A DNA stretch of 64,000 bases from Chaetoderma sp. LZ-2023a (lineage: Eukaryota > Mollusca > Caudofoveata > Chaetodermatida > Chaetodermatidae), in the NCBI GenBank assembly GCA_034401795.1, contig CM067374.1:132454300-132518299 (forward strand), written 5' to 3'. Below, in pieces: positions 1 to 11,150 of this stretch (position 1 is the stretch's first letter; each line of letters begins with the position of its first letter). A program made the translations under genes and the position numbers. The notes below the pieces were generated by a model that had not been told where the DNA came from, did no database searches, and saw only the letters and a list, made by a program, of their open reading frames with translations.

Positions 1-149
1 TACATTGACCTAGTATTGGACCAGTAACTTACATCATCAGGAAATTTTAATAGCTGCCCTTCGTAGCACGACTGGCTTCAGAATCTGCATCTAAATACCT
101 TTATCTCTGACGTCATACATATGTCATGTACCCGGAATTTATTAAACTA
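1..149. repeat. Family E fragment plus unassigned sequence
   Basis: The first 35 bases (GTATTGGACCAGTAACTT) resemble one arm of the family E hairpin at 11891-11962 and 38629-38705. The rest of the stretch is not recognised. Confidence 0.35.
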
Positions 150-1655
150 ACCTGTCACTCACGCATATGACGTCTTAATCAATTACATCACATGTGTGTT
201 GACGTCACAATTAAATACGACATAAAAGACGTAGCCATGTCCGTTATAAACTTTTAAAGGTCCGTTAGTTGTACGAATTGTATGTCTTTATTATTTACTA
301 AACATTATGTTGAATGTTTTGAAAGTAATTTGACTGGGAGCTATTGCTGCCATAATACTCCAGTAAGTCTATGGTTTTACCACTAAATTGCAACAGTAAT
401 GAAACCACTTTCATTTTGCGTATTTAAGTCGTAGAAATGATGTATAAAAGATTTAATAAAATATTTTGAGTAGAACATGTTGAATGTAAGATGGCTGCCA
501 AGATGGCCACTAATCGAGCATAATATGGCATATTTCTCAAGAACGGTTGATTTTAGAAATGTATTACGAGTAGATAGAAACATGCTCCGAATCTACTAAA
601 AATGATGTCTTCTGCTCCACATGACCACGATATGACGTCACAAAACAACAGTGGGCACTGAAGTTCGAGGTTTTAAACCATTTCTCCATTCACTGGAAGT
701 GTTTAATTCTCATTACAATTCATTATTTGACATATTTTGACAAATGCCTGTAACTCCAGAACAAGCCGACGAATACGCAAGTCCACTACGACGGTACCCG
801 CAGTGCACGGTTCCACAGTGGGACTTACAGGTGCATCTCACTGGTCCGAGAAACGGCTGTGGGACAGGATCTCCAAGTCCGAGTGTACTGCTGTCATTGT
901 TCCGTCAGAAGATTCAGCACCTTCCTAGGCATCCAAGGTATTCCCCGTCCATTGATGGATCTGACGGAACACTCAGAGGCTGGGATACTATGCATTACGG
1001 GTGCATTAATTATGGACGTGTTTGTTTGTCGGCTTGTTCTGGAAGCAGAGGCTTTTGTCAAACGTGTCACTTAATGACAGAGATTATAAGGAGAATTAAA
1101 CACTGCCAGTGAATGTAGAAACGATTTGCAAACATCTATCTCCAGTGTCAAGTCTTGTCTTGTGACGTCATGGAGTTGCCATGGGGTTGTTTAATACATA
1201 ACATTTTGGTAGAAGGGGCATGTTTCTATCTGCTCATAATACATGTATGCGTTCTAAAATTAACCGTTCTAGATGTATGTAACATATTGTACTCAATTGG
1301 AGGCCATCTTCAGCCATCTTGAATTCAATATGTTCTACTTAAAAGATTTTATTAGATTTTTTATATATTGCCAACGGGGGCCTAATTAAACAGCTTCTAG
1401 GTGGTATCATTTCTGTTGCGATTAGTGGTAGAGACGGCCAAATTTGTGTTATTTCTACTGGACTACAGGCAGCAACAGCACCAAGGCAAATTAGTTTCAA
1501 AATAGTCAATAGCTTACGCGTACAGTTTTCTGAGAATTAATAGTCAGGGAGTTCACGGATCGATCGATCGATCCCAACTCAGGCGAAGTGTGGGTGGAGC
1601 TTTGCTAAAGATGGGCGGAGCATAGCTAAAACTGGATTCCTCCATTGGCTGTCGA
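150..1655 (+). mobile_element. Family A palindromic MITE split by a long palindromic interior
   Basis: The left half (150-377) has several TGACGT motifs, then TTGTACGAATTGTATGTCTT and the first hairpin arm. The right half (1431-1655) has the second arm, AATTAATAGTCAGGGAG, a CGATCGATCGATCC block and a terminus ending in CTAAAACTGGATTCCTCC. The two halves match an ordinary family A element such as 48957-49313, but are separated by about 1.05 kb forming the inverted-repeat unit listed next. Either that unit inserted in the hairpin loop, or this is a longer ancestral form. Confidence 0.7.
333..1478. mobile_element. 1.1 kb inverted-repeat element, arms about 230-270 bp
   Basis: Bases 378-605 pair with the reverse complement of 1200-1430. 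Shared blocks include TACCACTAA..GCAACAG, AGTAGAACAT.TTGAAT, AAGATGGCTG and GATAGAAACATGC. Weaker pairing continues outward into the family A hairpin (333-377 with 1431-1478). No convincing target duplication is visible. The interior (606-1199) has short reading frames. One frame at 859-1074 is cysteine-bearing, with a YCCHC stretch and later LCITG and VCRLVLEAEA; this is very weakly like the Cys-rich cytoplasmic domain of P2X7 receptors. I would not call a gene from it. Confidence 0.65.
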
Positions 1656-1708
1656 TGCTAGTCTACAAATTTGCTGATCCTATGTGATTCAGCACTACAG
1701 CCTCAGAC

Positions 1709-1760
1709 AATGGACCTTTCCAATTTCAGCTCTACCCCGCCCACCTCTGGGTAAGCTCCA
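1709..1760 (-). repeat. Family A terminal fragment at array edge
   Basis: CAATGGACCTTTCCAATTTC followed by CCCCGCCCACCTCTGG is the reverse-complement terminus of family A. It runs straight into the tetranucleotide array at 1772, so the array expanded next to or inside a MITE end. Confidence 0.65.
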
Positions 1761-1771
1761 GCGATAGTTCG

Positions 1772-1773
1772 TC

Positions 1774-1817
<44 letters not shown>

Positions 1818-2318
1818 TTAAGTAAGTAAGTAAGTAAGTAAGTAAGTGAGCAGGCTGGCAGTCGGGTAGCAGGCGGGCAGGCAGGCAGGTGAGTGAGTGA
1901 GTGAGTGAGTGAGTGAGTGAGTGAGTGAGTGAGTGAGTGAGTGAGTGAGTGAGTGAGTGAGTGAGTGAGTGAGTGAATGAGTGAGTGAGTGAGTGGATGG
2001 GTGGGTGGGTGGGTGGGTGGGTGGGTGGGTGGGTGGGTGGGTGGGTGAGTGAGTGAGTAAATGAGTGAGTGAGTGAGTGAGTGAGTGAGTGAGTGAGTGA
2101 TTGGGTGAGTGGGTGGGTGGGTGGGTGAGTAGATCGGTGGATCGGTGGGTGGGTGGGTGGCTGGGTGGCTGGGCGAGTGAATGAGTGAGGGAGTGAGTGA
2201 GTGAGTGAGTGAGTGAGTGAGTGAGTGAGTGAGTGAGTGAGTGAATGAGTGACTGAGTGAGTGACTGAGTGAGTGAGTGTGTGAGGGAGGGAGGGAGGAA
2301 GTGAATAAGTAAATAAGC

Positions 2319-2361
<43 letters not shown>

Positions 2362-5300
2362 CGAGTAAGTAAATATTTAGGTGAATAACTGTGTAAATAT
2401 GTAGGTCAATTAGTACGTAAATATGTGGGTGAATAAGTACGTAAATATGTGGGTAATGAGTAAATAGATCGGTGAATAATTAAGTAAATAGGTGGGTGAA
2501 TAAGTAAGTAAATAGGTAAGTGAATAAGTAAGTAAGTAGGTAGGTCAATAAGTAAATAAATAGGTAGGTGAATAAGTAAGTAAATAGGTAGGTGAATAAG
2601 TAAATAAATAGGTAGGTGAATAAGTAAGTAAATAGGTAGGTGAATAGGTAAGTAAATAGGTAAGTGAATAAGTAAGTAAATAGGTAGGTGAATAAGTAAA
2701 TAAATAGGTAGGTGAATAAGTAAGGAAATAGGTAGCTGAATAGGTAAATAAATAGGTAGGTAAATAAGTGAGTAAATATGTAGGTGAATAAGTAAATAGG
2801 TAGGTGAATAAGTAAATAAATAGGTATGTGAATAAGTAAGTAAATATGTGGGTGAATAAGTAAGTAAATATGTGGGTGAATAAGTAAGTAAATAGGTAGG
2901 TGAATAGGTAAGTAAATAGGTAAGTGAATAAGTAAGTAAATAGGTAGGTGAATAAGTAAATAAATAGGTAGGTGAATAAGTAAGTAAATAGGTAGGTGAA
3001 TAAGTAAATAAATAGGTAGGTGAATAAGTATGGAAATAGGTAGCTGAATAGGTAAATAAATAGGTAGGTAAATAAGTGAGTAAATATGTAGGTGAATGAG
3101 TAAATAGGTAGGTGAATAAGTAAATAGGTAGGTGAATAAGTAAATAAATAGGTAGGTGAATAAGTAAGGAAATAGGTAGCTGAATAGGTAAATAAATAGG
3201 TAGGTAAATAAGTGAGTAAATATGTAGGTGAATGAGTAAATAGGTAGGTGAATAAGTAAATAAATAGGTAGGTGAATAGGTAAGTAAATATGTAGGTGAA
3301 TAAGTAAATAGGTAGGTGAATAAGTAAGTAAATAGGTAAGTGAATAAGTAAGTAAATAGGTAGGTGAATAAGTAAATAAATAGGTAGGTGAATAAGTAAG
3401 TAAATAGGTAGGTGAATAAGTAAATAAATAGGTAGGTGAATAAGTAAGTAAATGGGTATGTGAATAAGTAAGTAAATAGGTAGGTAAATAAGTGAGTAAA
3501 TATGTAGGTGAATAAGTAAGTAAATAGGTAGGTGAATAAGTAAATAGGTAGGTGAATAAGTAAATAAATAGGTAGGTGAATAAGTAAGTAAATATGTGGG
3601 TGAATAAGTAAGTAAATAGGTAGGTGAATAAGTAAATAAATAGGTAGGTAAATAAGTGAGTAAATATGTAGGTGAATAAGTAAGTAAATAGGTAGGTGAA
3701 TAAGTAAGTAAATAGGTAGGTGAATAAGTAAGTAAATAGGTAGGTGAATAAGTAAATAGGTAGGTAAATAAGTAAATAGGTATGTGAATAAGTAAGTAAA
3801 TAGGTAGGTGAATAAGTAAGTAAATAGGTAGGTGAATAAGTAAGTAAATAGGTAGGTGAATAGGTAAGTAAAGAGGTAGGTGAATAAGTAAGTAAATGGG
3901 TATGTGAATAAGTAAGTAAATAGGTAGGTGAATAGGTAAGTAAATAGGTAGGTGAATAAGTAAGTAAATAGGTAGGTAAATAAGTAAATAGGTAGGTAAA
4001 TAAGTAAATAGGTAGGTGAATAAGTAAATAGGTAGGTGAATAAGTAAGTAAATATGTGGGTGAATAAGTAAGTAAATAGGTAGGTGAATAAGTAAGTAAA
4101 TAGGTAGGTGAATAAGTAAGTAAATAGGTAGGTGAATAAGTAAGTAAATAGGTAGGTGAATAAGTAAGTAAATAGGTAGGTGAATAGGTAAGTAAAGAGG
4201 TAGGTGAATAAGTAAGTAAATATGTGGGTGAATAAGTAAGTAAATAGGTAGGTGAATAAGTAAGTAAATAGGTAGGTGAATAAGTAAGTAAATAGGTAGG
4301 TACATAAGTAAATAGGTAGGTAAATAAGTAAATAGGTAGGTGAATAAGTAAGTAAATATGTGGGTGAATAGGTAAGTAAATAGGTAGGTGAATAAGTAAG
4401 TAAATAGGTAGGTGAATAAGTAAGTAAATGGGTATGTGAATAAGTAAGTAAATATGTAGGTGAATAAGTAAGTAAATAGGTAGGTGAATAAGTAAGTAAA
4501 TAGGTAGGTGAGTAAGTAAGGAAAATAGGTAGGTGAGTAAGTAAGTAAATAGGTAGGTGAATAAGTAAATAAATAGGTAGGTGAATAAGTAAGTAAATAT
4601 GTGGGTGAATAAGTAAGTAAATAGGTAGGTGAATAAGTAAGTAAATAGGTAGGTGAATAAGTAAATAAATAGGTAGGTACATAAGTAAATAGGTAGGTAA
4701 ATAAGTAAATAGGTAGGTGAATAAGTAAGTAAATATGTGGGTGAATAGGTAAGTAAATAGGTAGGTGAATAAGTAAGTAAATGGGTATGTGAATAAGTAA
4801 GTAAATAGGTAGGTGAATAAGTAAGGAAATAGGTAGGTGAATAAGTAAGTAAATAGGTAGGTGAATAAGTAAGTAAATAGGTAGGTGAATAAGTAAGTAA
4901 ATAGGTAGGTGAATAAGTAAATAAATAGGTAGGTGAATAAGTAAGTAAATAGGTAGGTAAATAAGTAAATAGGTAGGTAAATAAGTAAATAGGTAGGTGA
5001 ATATGTAAGTAAATAGGTAGGTGAATAGGTAAGTAAATAGGTAGGTGAATAAGTAAGTAAATGGGTATGTGAATAAGTAAGTAAATAGGTAGGTGAATAA
5101 GTAAGTAAATATGTAGGTGAATAAGTAAGTAAATAGGTAGGTGAATAAGTAAGTAAATAGGTAGGTGAATAAGTAAGTAAATATGTGGGTGAATAAGTAA
5201 GTAAATATGTAGGTGAATAAGTAAGTAAATAGGTAGGTGAATAAGTAAGTAAATAGGTAGGTGAATAAGTAAGTAAATAGGTAGGTGAATAAGTAAGCAA

Positions 5301-5457
5301 ATAGGTAGGTGAATAAGTAAGCAAATAGGTAGGTGAATAAGTAAGTAAATAGGTAGGTGAATAAGTAAATAGGTAGGTGAATAAGTAAGTAAATAGGTAG
5401 GTGAATAGGTAAGTAAATGTGTAGGTGAATAGGTAAATAAATAGGTAGGTAAGTAAG
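1772..5457. repeat. 3.7 kb tetranucleotide-derived array (GTAA / GTGA / GTGG, then 24-bp units)
   Basis: 1772-1848 is (GTAA)n. About 1893-2305 alternates blocks of (GTGA)n and (GTGG)n with single-base variants. 2306-2395 is (GTAA)n again. From about 2400 to 5457 the array is a higher-order satellite: units near 24 bp built on GTAAATAGGTAGGTGAATAA, with 4-bp insertions, deletions and recurring AAATATGTGGG variants. Frames of about 970-1015 codons run through it on the minus strand in three phases, encoding YLFTYLFT- or YSPTYLLT-like repeats. They exist only because the period avoids stops, and are not genes. Confidence 0.95.
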
Positions 5458-5990
5458 TAACGATGGAAAAAGATAAAAACAATAAATGAGTTTTGTGTGA
5501 CAGCTGCATAACAGTAAGATTGACAGATTCAGATATGACACGACGTGATTAGGAATAATACGTTTATACCTGAGTACAGCAAATACTGACATATTGTAAC
5601 TGCTCGATGGATATTACAGATACAGGAGAAGTATCGTGGGGTTGCACGTCCATAATGGGCTTCGAATGAAAGGAGATTGGAGAGTATAAAAGAAAAAAGA
5701 TCCGACACATACACCCGAATCAGCGAAACCGAGGCTGAATATAACACAGAAAACGTGCGTCTTGTAACGTTTGTAATAGATGTGGTACAATGTTACTGAT
5801 GTCCCGAATGAATATGTCGCTGATTATCATTACACGAGAGGTTTGGAGAGCGTTGACGATAGCCAAATAAACCAATGTCAATCCAATTGTGCTTTCATTC
5901 ATAAACGATCCACGGAAATAATCAACCGATGTAGAATTGTCATTTGCCATCGTATTATTCTTCGCTAATCCCTACACAAGGAGATTATTT
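5458..5990. other. No recognisable feature
   Basis: Ordinary AT-rich sequence. Short open frames on both strands lack any family resemblance, and no repeat copy was recognised. Confidence 0.5.
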
Positions 5991-5993
5991 TTA

Positions 5994-6075
5994 TTGAATG
6001 GACGTGTCTATTTCTCGCTATGCCCTGCCTATTTTTGTTAGGCTCCGCCTACTTTTTACGTGTGTTGGACCCATA
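5994..6075 (-). repeat. Diverged family A terminus
   Basis: GAATGGACGTGTCTATTTCTC, then GCTATGCCCTGCC and GGCTCCGCCTAC, follow the order of the family A reverse-complement end. The next 470 bases (to 6544) show nothing I recognise. Confidence 0.4.
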
Positions 6076-6544
6076 GATATCATATATACTGGCGAGTCGC
6101 CCATGACCCTCTCAAAGGTGGCATTTCAGAGTTCAGGATTTTCTCACTGGATGTAGGCCGATAGTCTCCAAAATAACCTGGGTTTTTTTCGACGTAAATC
6201 TGAAGCATAGATGCAACTTATTACATATCTAAATTTGCCGCTAGGGGCGTTCCTTAACCAGAGTCTCGCACCACTAGCTACAGGCTACTTTTTTGGTGTT
6301 CCTGAAACACATCAGCTGGTTTTACACAAGTTAAAATCTTTACTTGGAAACAAAACGAGCAACCCTCTGTAATTTGTTGGACTAACTGCGTCGCAATACA
6401 AACGTGAACGCGGATTAATAAAATGGTAATGCAGAAAAACCCACGTTCAAGAAGCTTATGAACGAACGTGCTTCATCGGCAACCAAGAACCAAAAACTTC
6501 ACCGTCAACGCGGCCAACCTAGACCATCACCATATAAACAAATA

Positions 6545-6735
6545 CACGGCTGCCCCGCACATCTCTAGCTAAACTCCTCCAAGCTTTGCCCGCGATGGGA
6601 CCAATCGATCCATGTAGTCCCTGACTATCAATTCCCAGAAAACTATACAGGTAAGCTGTTGACTATTTGGAAACTAATTTGAAGGGGTACCTACGGCAAC
6701 AACAGCGCCCAGTCAAATTAGTTTCAAAATATGCA
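6545..6735 (-). mobile_element. Family A, partial, reverse orientation
   Basis: Carries the reverse-oriented terminal region (CATCTCTAGCTAAACTCC), CTGACTATCAATTCCCAG, ACTATACAGGTAAGCTGTTG and both hairpin arms, the second being GCGCCCAGTCAAATTAG. It then breaks off directly into a family D element. Confidence 0.7.
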
Positions 6736-7140
6736 GCTCGTGTCAACAGCGCCTCAACGCGCTCAAAATACTACTTGATTATATCAAGTAAACATTTTGA
6801 TGGTAAATATTGCTCAAAATATTTTAATTTTAGAAGATTATTTTTGTAAATCTACCACTGAATTTTTTTTTCGCTGTCTTGATCATTAAAGGGGGAATCG
6901 TAAAAGAATTAAACGTTTTACTTAGCCACTGTCTATTAGCAGGCCGGGAGAAGAGTATTTTTGAAATTTACCTCTAGAATGACTTGCTCGGTTACCAGCT
7001 CGGAGACAGTCATTCTAGTGGTAAATATTCAAAAATACTCTTCTCTAGGCCTTTCAAATAGCTTTGTCTGAAGACCACTGCAAAGTTGTTGTTTTTGGTC
7101 AGTTTTACCATTAAAGGGTTAAGTTGACACAAGAGCTATT
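6736..7140 (+). mobile_element. Family D palindromic MITE, near full length
   Basis: Order of parts: GTCAACAGCGCCTCAACGCG; an AATTTTAGAAGATTATTTTT block; GGCCGGGAGAAGAGTATTTT; hairpin arms around 6970-7050 with TCTAGAATGACTTGCTCGG and GTCATTCTAGTGGTAAAT; then ACCATTAAAGGGTTAAG and TTGACACAAGAG. The same order recurs at 32494-32930 and in each triplicated unit. Confidence 0.75.
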
Positions 7141-7194
7141 AAATATTAAAGACACCATCCTACACGTTGATTATGACGTTATATGACTGCCTGA

Positions 7195-7404
7195 GAAACT
7201 GGAATCCTCCATTACTCAAGTACACGACGTTACTCTCAATTGCATCACGTGTTTACGTCACAGTACATAGTGGCGTTTCTAGCTCTGTCATAAACATTGA
7301 AAAGATCGCCAAGTGTGTGAATAGTATGTCTTTGATGGATTTACTATTTAATAAACATTTTGTTGAATATTTTGAAACTAATTTGACTGGGAGCTGTTCC
7401 ATTT
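7195..7404 (+). mobile_element. Family A, left half and first hairpin arm
   Basis: ATTACTCAAGTACACGACGT starts a degraded left half. It leads to TTACTATTTAATAAACATTT and the arm TGAAACTAATTTGACTGGG at 7370-7390. The right half is missing. Confidence 0.65.
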
Positions 7405-7440
7405 TCGGGCCAGTGTACCGTCTGGTTCGGCCCTACTGAT

Positions 7441-7770
7441 TAACCCTTTGAACAAAAAAAATCCTAATTCGAAAATACATTTACAGTTTAATACAAATTA
7501 GGCCTATGCTGAATAATTTGAAACTAATTTTACTGGAAGCTGTTGCTGCCTAAGGCATCACCAGCTTCATGTTAAATTAGATTTACATATAAAACAGCTT
7601 ACTTGTCTAGCTAAGTTGAAGTTGGGGTGTTTGGCATTCAGGTTTGTTAGGGATGACTGTAATATATGTTCTGATTCAATAACTACTTATTAGTGAGCCT
7701 GTGGTGTAGGCCTACTCAGAGGTGATAGTCCGATACTCCCGCTGAAAATGTAAAGAAAAAGATGATGGTC
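7441..7770. repeat. Single hairpin arm of an A-like element; otherwise unassigned
   Basis: TTAACCCTTTGAA at 7440 matches the end of the short A-like variant at 49700-49881, and 7505-7555 holds one arm (AATTTTACTGGAAGCTGTTG). The remainder up to the GA repeat is not recognised. Confidence 0.4.
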
Positions 7771-7771
7771 G

Positions 7772-7970
7772 CGAAGAGAGAGAGAGAGAGAGAGAGAGGG
7801 TGGGAGGGAGGGGGAGAGTGAGGGGGGAGGGAGACAGATGGACGGATAGATGGGCGGGTGGGCGGGCTGGCAGGCGGGCGGATGGATGGACTCCTATATG
7901 GATGGACGGACGGATGGATGGACGCCTAGACGGACGACAAGACAGATGGACAGACATACAGATGGATCGA
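7772..7970. repeat. GA / GGGAGG / GGACGGAT low-complexity block (copy 1)
   Basis: (GA)12-like tract, then purine-rich GGGAGGGAGGGGG, then degenerate GATGGACGGACGGATGGATG repeats. Equivalent blocks at 15396-15600 and 22921-23140 have shorter GA tracts and longer G runs. Confidence 0.85.
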
Positions 7971-8333
7971 CCAACTGAAAGAACGACCGACTGACTACTC
8001 TGTAAGCTTTATGACTATATGTTTCCGGAATACTTATCTAGGTGTAAATAAATTGAATTACATTGAATTGAATGGAAATGACATTTATATTATTTCTCAT
8101 ATGAAAGCAATATTTGTTGACTGTGCTAATTAGGTTTCCATAGATTTAGTGAACTGTAGGGATCTGCAGATGTTCGCCCATCTCCTCGTTCATGTTCATA
8201 GTCTTGCATTGGTGGACGGTTATGGGCCATGCCCATAGCTACAGACCAATAAAACGAGCGCATTCACACGTCATTTTAACAAAGTTAGACATTTCTCAGT
8301 AGGCCCTACATATCATACAAGTAATTGATGAAA

Positions 8334-8712
8334 CCAATCTATCGAATAATCATATGATGACGTCATGTCGGCTGACGTCATAATTAATTACGTTATGAAT
8401 GACGTAATTAAATCCGTTAAAGAGGCATAATTAAATCCGTGAAGTTGTACGAATTTTATGTCTTTACTATCTAATAAAATTTTGTTGAATAGTTTGAAAC
8501 TAATTTGACTGGTCCCTGTTGCCGCCTACAGCACTCAATAGGGCCTGCCAGATTAGTTTCAAAATACTCAAAAGCTTACCCGTAGAGATTTCTTGACATT
8601 GAGATTCAGGGAGTACGTGCAGGGATCAATCGATCCCAACATAGGCAAAGCGTAGGCGGAGCTTAGCTGGCGATGGGCTGGGCATAGATAAAACAGGATT
8701 TCACCATTGTGT
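8334..8712 (+). mobile_element. Family A, full length, with two perfect TGACGTCA sites
   Basis: Left half with TGACGTCA at 8358-8365 and 8373-8380, hairpin around 8485-8570, then AGCTTACCCGTAGAG, the GATCAATCGATCCC block, GGCGGAGCTTAGCTGG and a terminus ending CACCATTG. Equivalents lie at about 15948-16326 and 23474-23854. Confidence 0.8.
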
Positions 8713-8895
8713 TGCATTATGGAATTTTGATTAATGAAGTTGAAGTTGACACACGGTGAGACTCACCCACTCCACGACCGGTGAGCAGTTTTTGTGCCCA
8801 TTATATATAGGCAGGATTCGAACCCACGGCCTTTGGTTTACGAATCATGTAGGCCTGGGCATAATCACCACTCGCTGGGCTGTTACCTAATGAAA
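8713..8895 (-). mobile_element. tRNA-like SINE unit (copy 1)
   Basis: On the minus strand there is an A-box-like AGCCCAGCGAGTGG and, about 50 bases on, a strong B box within GTGGGTTCGAATCC. A unique body ending CATTAATCAAAATTCC follows. This layout is that of a tRNA-derived SINE. It sits exactly between two inverted family A elements. Equivalents are at about 16327-16510 and 23855-24035. Confidence 0.55.
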
Positions 8896-8904
8896 GAATA
8901 CATT

Positions 8905-9222
8905 TTAGCTATGCTCCGCCCATCTCTATCTAAGCTCCACCCACTCTTTGCCCTTGTTGGGATCACGCGATCCCCGCACTCTCTGAAACGCAATTTCTAA
9001 AAAACTATACAGGTAAGCTGTTGAATATTTTGAAACTAATTTGACCGGGTGCTGTTGCTGCCTTGCTGCCTATGGCAGCAAAAGCGCCCAGTCAAGTTAG
9101 TTTCAAAATATTCCCACAGAATCTTTATTAAATTTAGCAAGGCATAATGGATTATGACGTCAGCCTACACGTGACGTATTTATTATGGCGTCATATGATT
9201 GACTGAGATACTGTATTCATGA
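8905..9222 (-). mobile_element. Family A, reverse orientation (copy 1)
   Basis: Starts TAGCTATGCTCCGCCC, has a hairpin near 9020-9112 with loop CTTGCTGCCTATGGCAGC, and ends with the reversed left half (GATTATGACGTCAGCC, GGCGTCATATGATTGAC). Equivalents are at about 16520-16838 and 24051-24365. With 8334-8712 it forms a large inverted pair around the SINE-like unit. Confidence 0.8.
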
Positions 9223-9263
9223 ATTACATTCTATCAGCCACATACACACCACGCGACATTTTC

Positions 9264-9330
9264 CGTGGCCATGTGGTAAAGAGATCGACTCGTCAAGCAA
9301 ATGCCGAGGGTTCGAATCCCGACTGTACAC
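9264..9330 (+). mobile_element. tRNA-like pol III promoter unit, probable SINE head (copy 1)
   Basis: GTGGCCATGTGGTAAAGAG fits an A box, and GAGGGTTCGAATCCC contains a consensus B box at a tRNA-like distance. The arms do not close into a good cloverleaf, so a functional tRNA is unlikely; a SINE head or tRNA pseudogene fits better. It is repeated at 16882-16946 and 24408-24474. Confidence 0.5.
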
Positions 9331-9990
9331 AATGAGCACCAAAGTACGAAACCGTTCATTGGTAGATCGTGGAGGCGTGGGTTGGGGCGGGGAGGGGGTG
9401 ATAATCTCACGGCGTGTGCATAATTCATATATTGCTCAGCTGTATCTTTGTATATGTTACATTTCTGCTCTTTTGAACACTGAACAAGTACACAAGCACC
9501 ATCAAGAAAGTGAATCATAGTCATGCTTCTTTGGTGCAGGAACTCGCCTTTCATAAGACCTCTTGCTAAGTATACCATTTCAGGTTTTCTCAAGTTGCTG
9601 TCTTGAAACAGAGAAGTTGGCATTGCTGTGAAATCGCATCAGTAGGTTTTTTTTAGATACAGCTGCGAACACAGAGACGCACGCACGCACGTGCGCGCGC
9701 ATGCACGCACCACAGGAACGTACACACGCGCAAGAGAGTAACGGGGTTACGGTAACAAGGACAATTTGGCCAACTAAAAAGAAGCAGGCATCTTGTTCAT
9801 GGCGCCAAACCTGAGCAGACCGTTGTTGTATAAGGGAGGCCACCCCGGTTGGTCTTGATCAGATCGACAATCATGCGATTATTGCCCTTGGTGCTCATTT
9901 GCAATGCCCCGTAGACTAATGGGCGCGGGATGACAACTAAAAACAATTGGGTGTCAATTTTTATGATTCCGTTCAAACCATGCAAACTAT

Positions 9991-9991
<1 letters not shown>

Positions 9992-10026
<35 letters not shown>

Positions 10027-10027
10027 T
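9992..10027. repeat. (CT)n microsatellite (copy 1)
   Basis: A pure (CT) run of about 35 bp. At the same place, copies 2 and 3 have very different lengths (17646-17824 and 25165-25202). Confidence 0.95.
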
Positions 10028-10446
10028 CCATGAATTCATCAAAGTCGTGCACTTTCCTGACGCTCTTTTCCATCTCCGTGACGGCACTACGCCATTTTGA
10101 TTGTGACGCCCCCACCAAATGGTCAGATTATATGTTGAAAATTGTGAGACCAATTTGACTTGCCATAGGTGGCATCATCGCTGAGTTAAATTAGTTTCAA
10201 AATCGTCAACAGCTTACCTGTATAATTACCTTGATATTTGGATTCTGTGAATTCAGCGTATATAAGTATATAAATCGATCCCAACACGTGCAGTCCTCAA
10301 TTCTTTTACTTTAAAATCTAATGAACCAATGCTAACATATTTTGGTAAATAATATTATTGCTATGTAATATTTGAACGTGTTTTGGTACACCTGGGAGTT
10401 GATGTGGCGGTAGCGCCGGCAGTGAAATTTGAAGAAAAATGCTATC

Positions 10447-10742
<296 letters not shown>

Positions 10743-10743
10743 T

Positions 10744-11150
10744 GTCAACAGCGCCTTAGAGCTCAAAATACTACCTTTTCAAGATATTTTAATTTTAGAA
10801 GAGTATTTTTGTAAATTTACCACAGAATTTTTTTTTCGCCCACTTGACAATTAAAGAGACAACGTTAAAGAAAATTTTAAAACTAAGGTTTTTGGTTATC
10901 CAGTGCCCACTTAAAGGCCAAGAGAAGAGTATTTTTGAAAATTTACCACTAGAATGACTGGCTCGGTAACCAAGCCAATCATTCCACTAGGAAGTTCTCA
11001 AAAATAGTCTTTTCTGTTTTTCCAGTGGTAAATATTCAAAAATACTCTTCTCTTGGCTTGCAAATAAACATGCCTCAAGACCTCTACATAGCTGCTTACT
11101 TGGTTTGAATTAGAAGGTTTGAAGTTTGAAGGGCTAAGTTGACACAAGAT
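10744..11150 (+). mobile_element. Family D, near full length (copy 1)
   Basis: GTCAACAGCGCCTTAGAGC at the start, AAGAGAAGAGTATTTTTG, arms near 10945-11050 with ACTAGAATGACTGGCTCGG, and an ending around GGGCTAAGTTGACACAAG. In copies 2 and 3 (18813-19060, 26192-26440) the first 80 bases are lost and the element is fused to a truncated family A. Confidence 0.7.

Noticed and set aside
744-1112. Gene with a P2X7-like Cys-rich domain
   Set aside because: Resemblance is limited to a few Cys positions in one frame and adjacent frames do not extend it; kept only as a weak note.
1703-2320. 205-codon Thr/His/Ser-Pro repeat frame
   Set aside because: Direct translation of (GTGA)n/(GTGG)n.
1772-5457. 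CRISPR-like array
   Set aside because: No unique spacers; the whole stretch is a eukaryotic satellite.
2406-5592. Minus-strand open frames of 970-1015 codons with YLFTYLFT and YSPTYLLT repeats
   Set aside because: They run in all three phases of one strand through a satellite whose period is a multiple of four bases with rare stops. No start context, no flanking non-repeat domain.
9264-9330. Functional tRNA gene
   Set aside because: Boxes are present but acceptor and T arms do not pair properly, and the unit is repeated inside a larger duplicated block.
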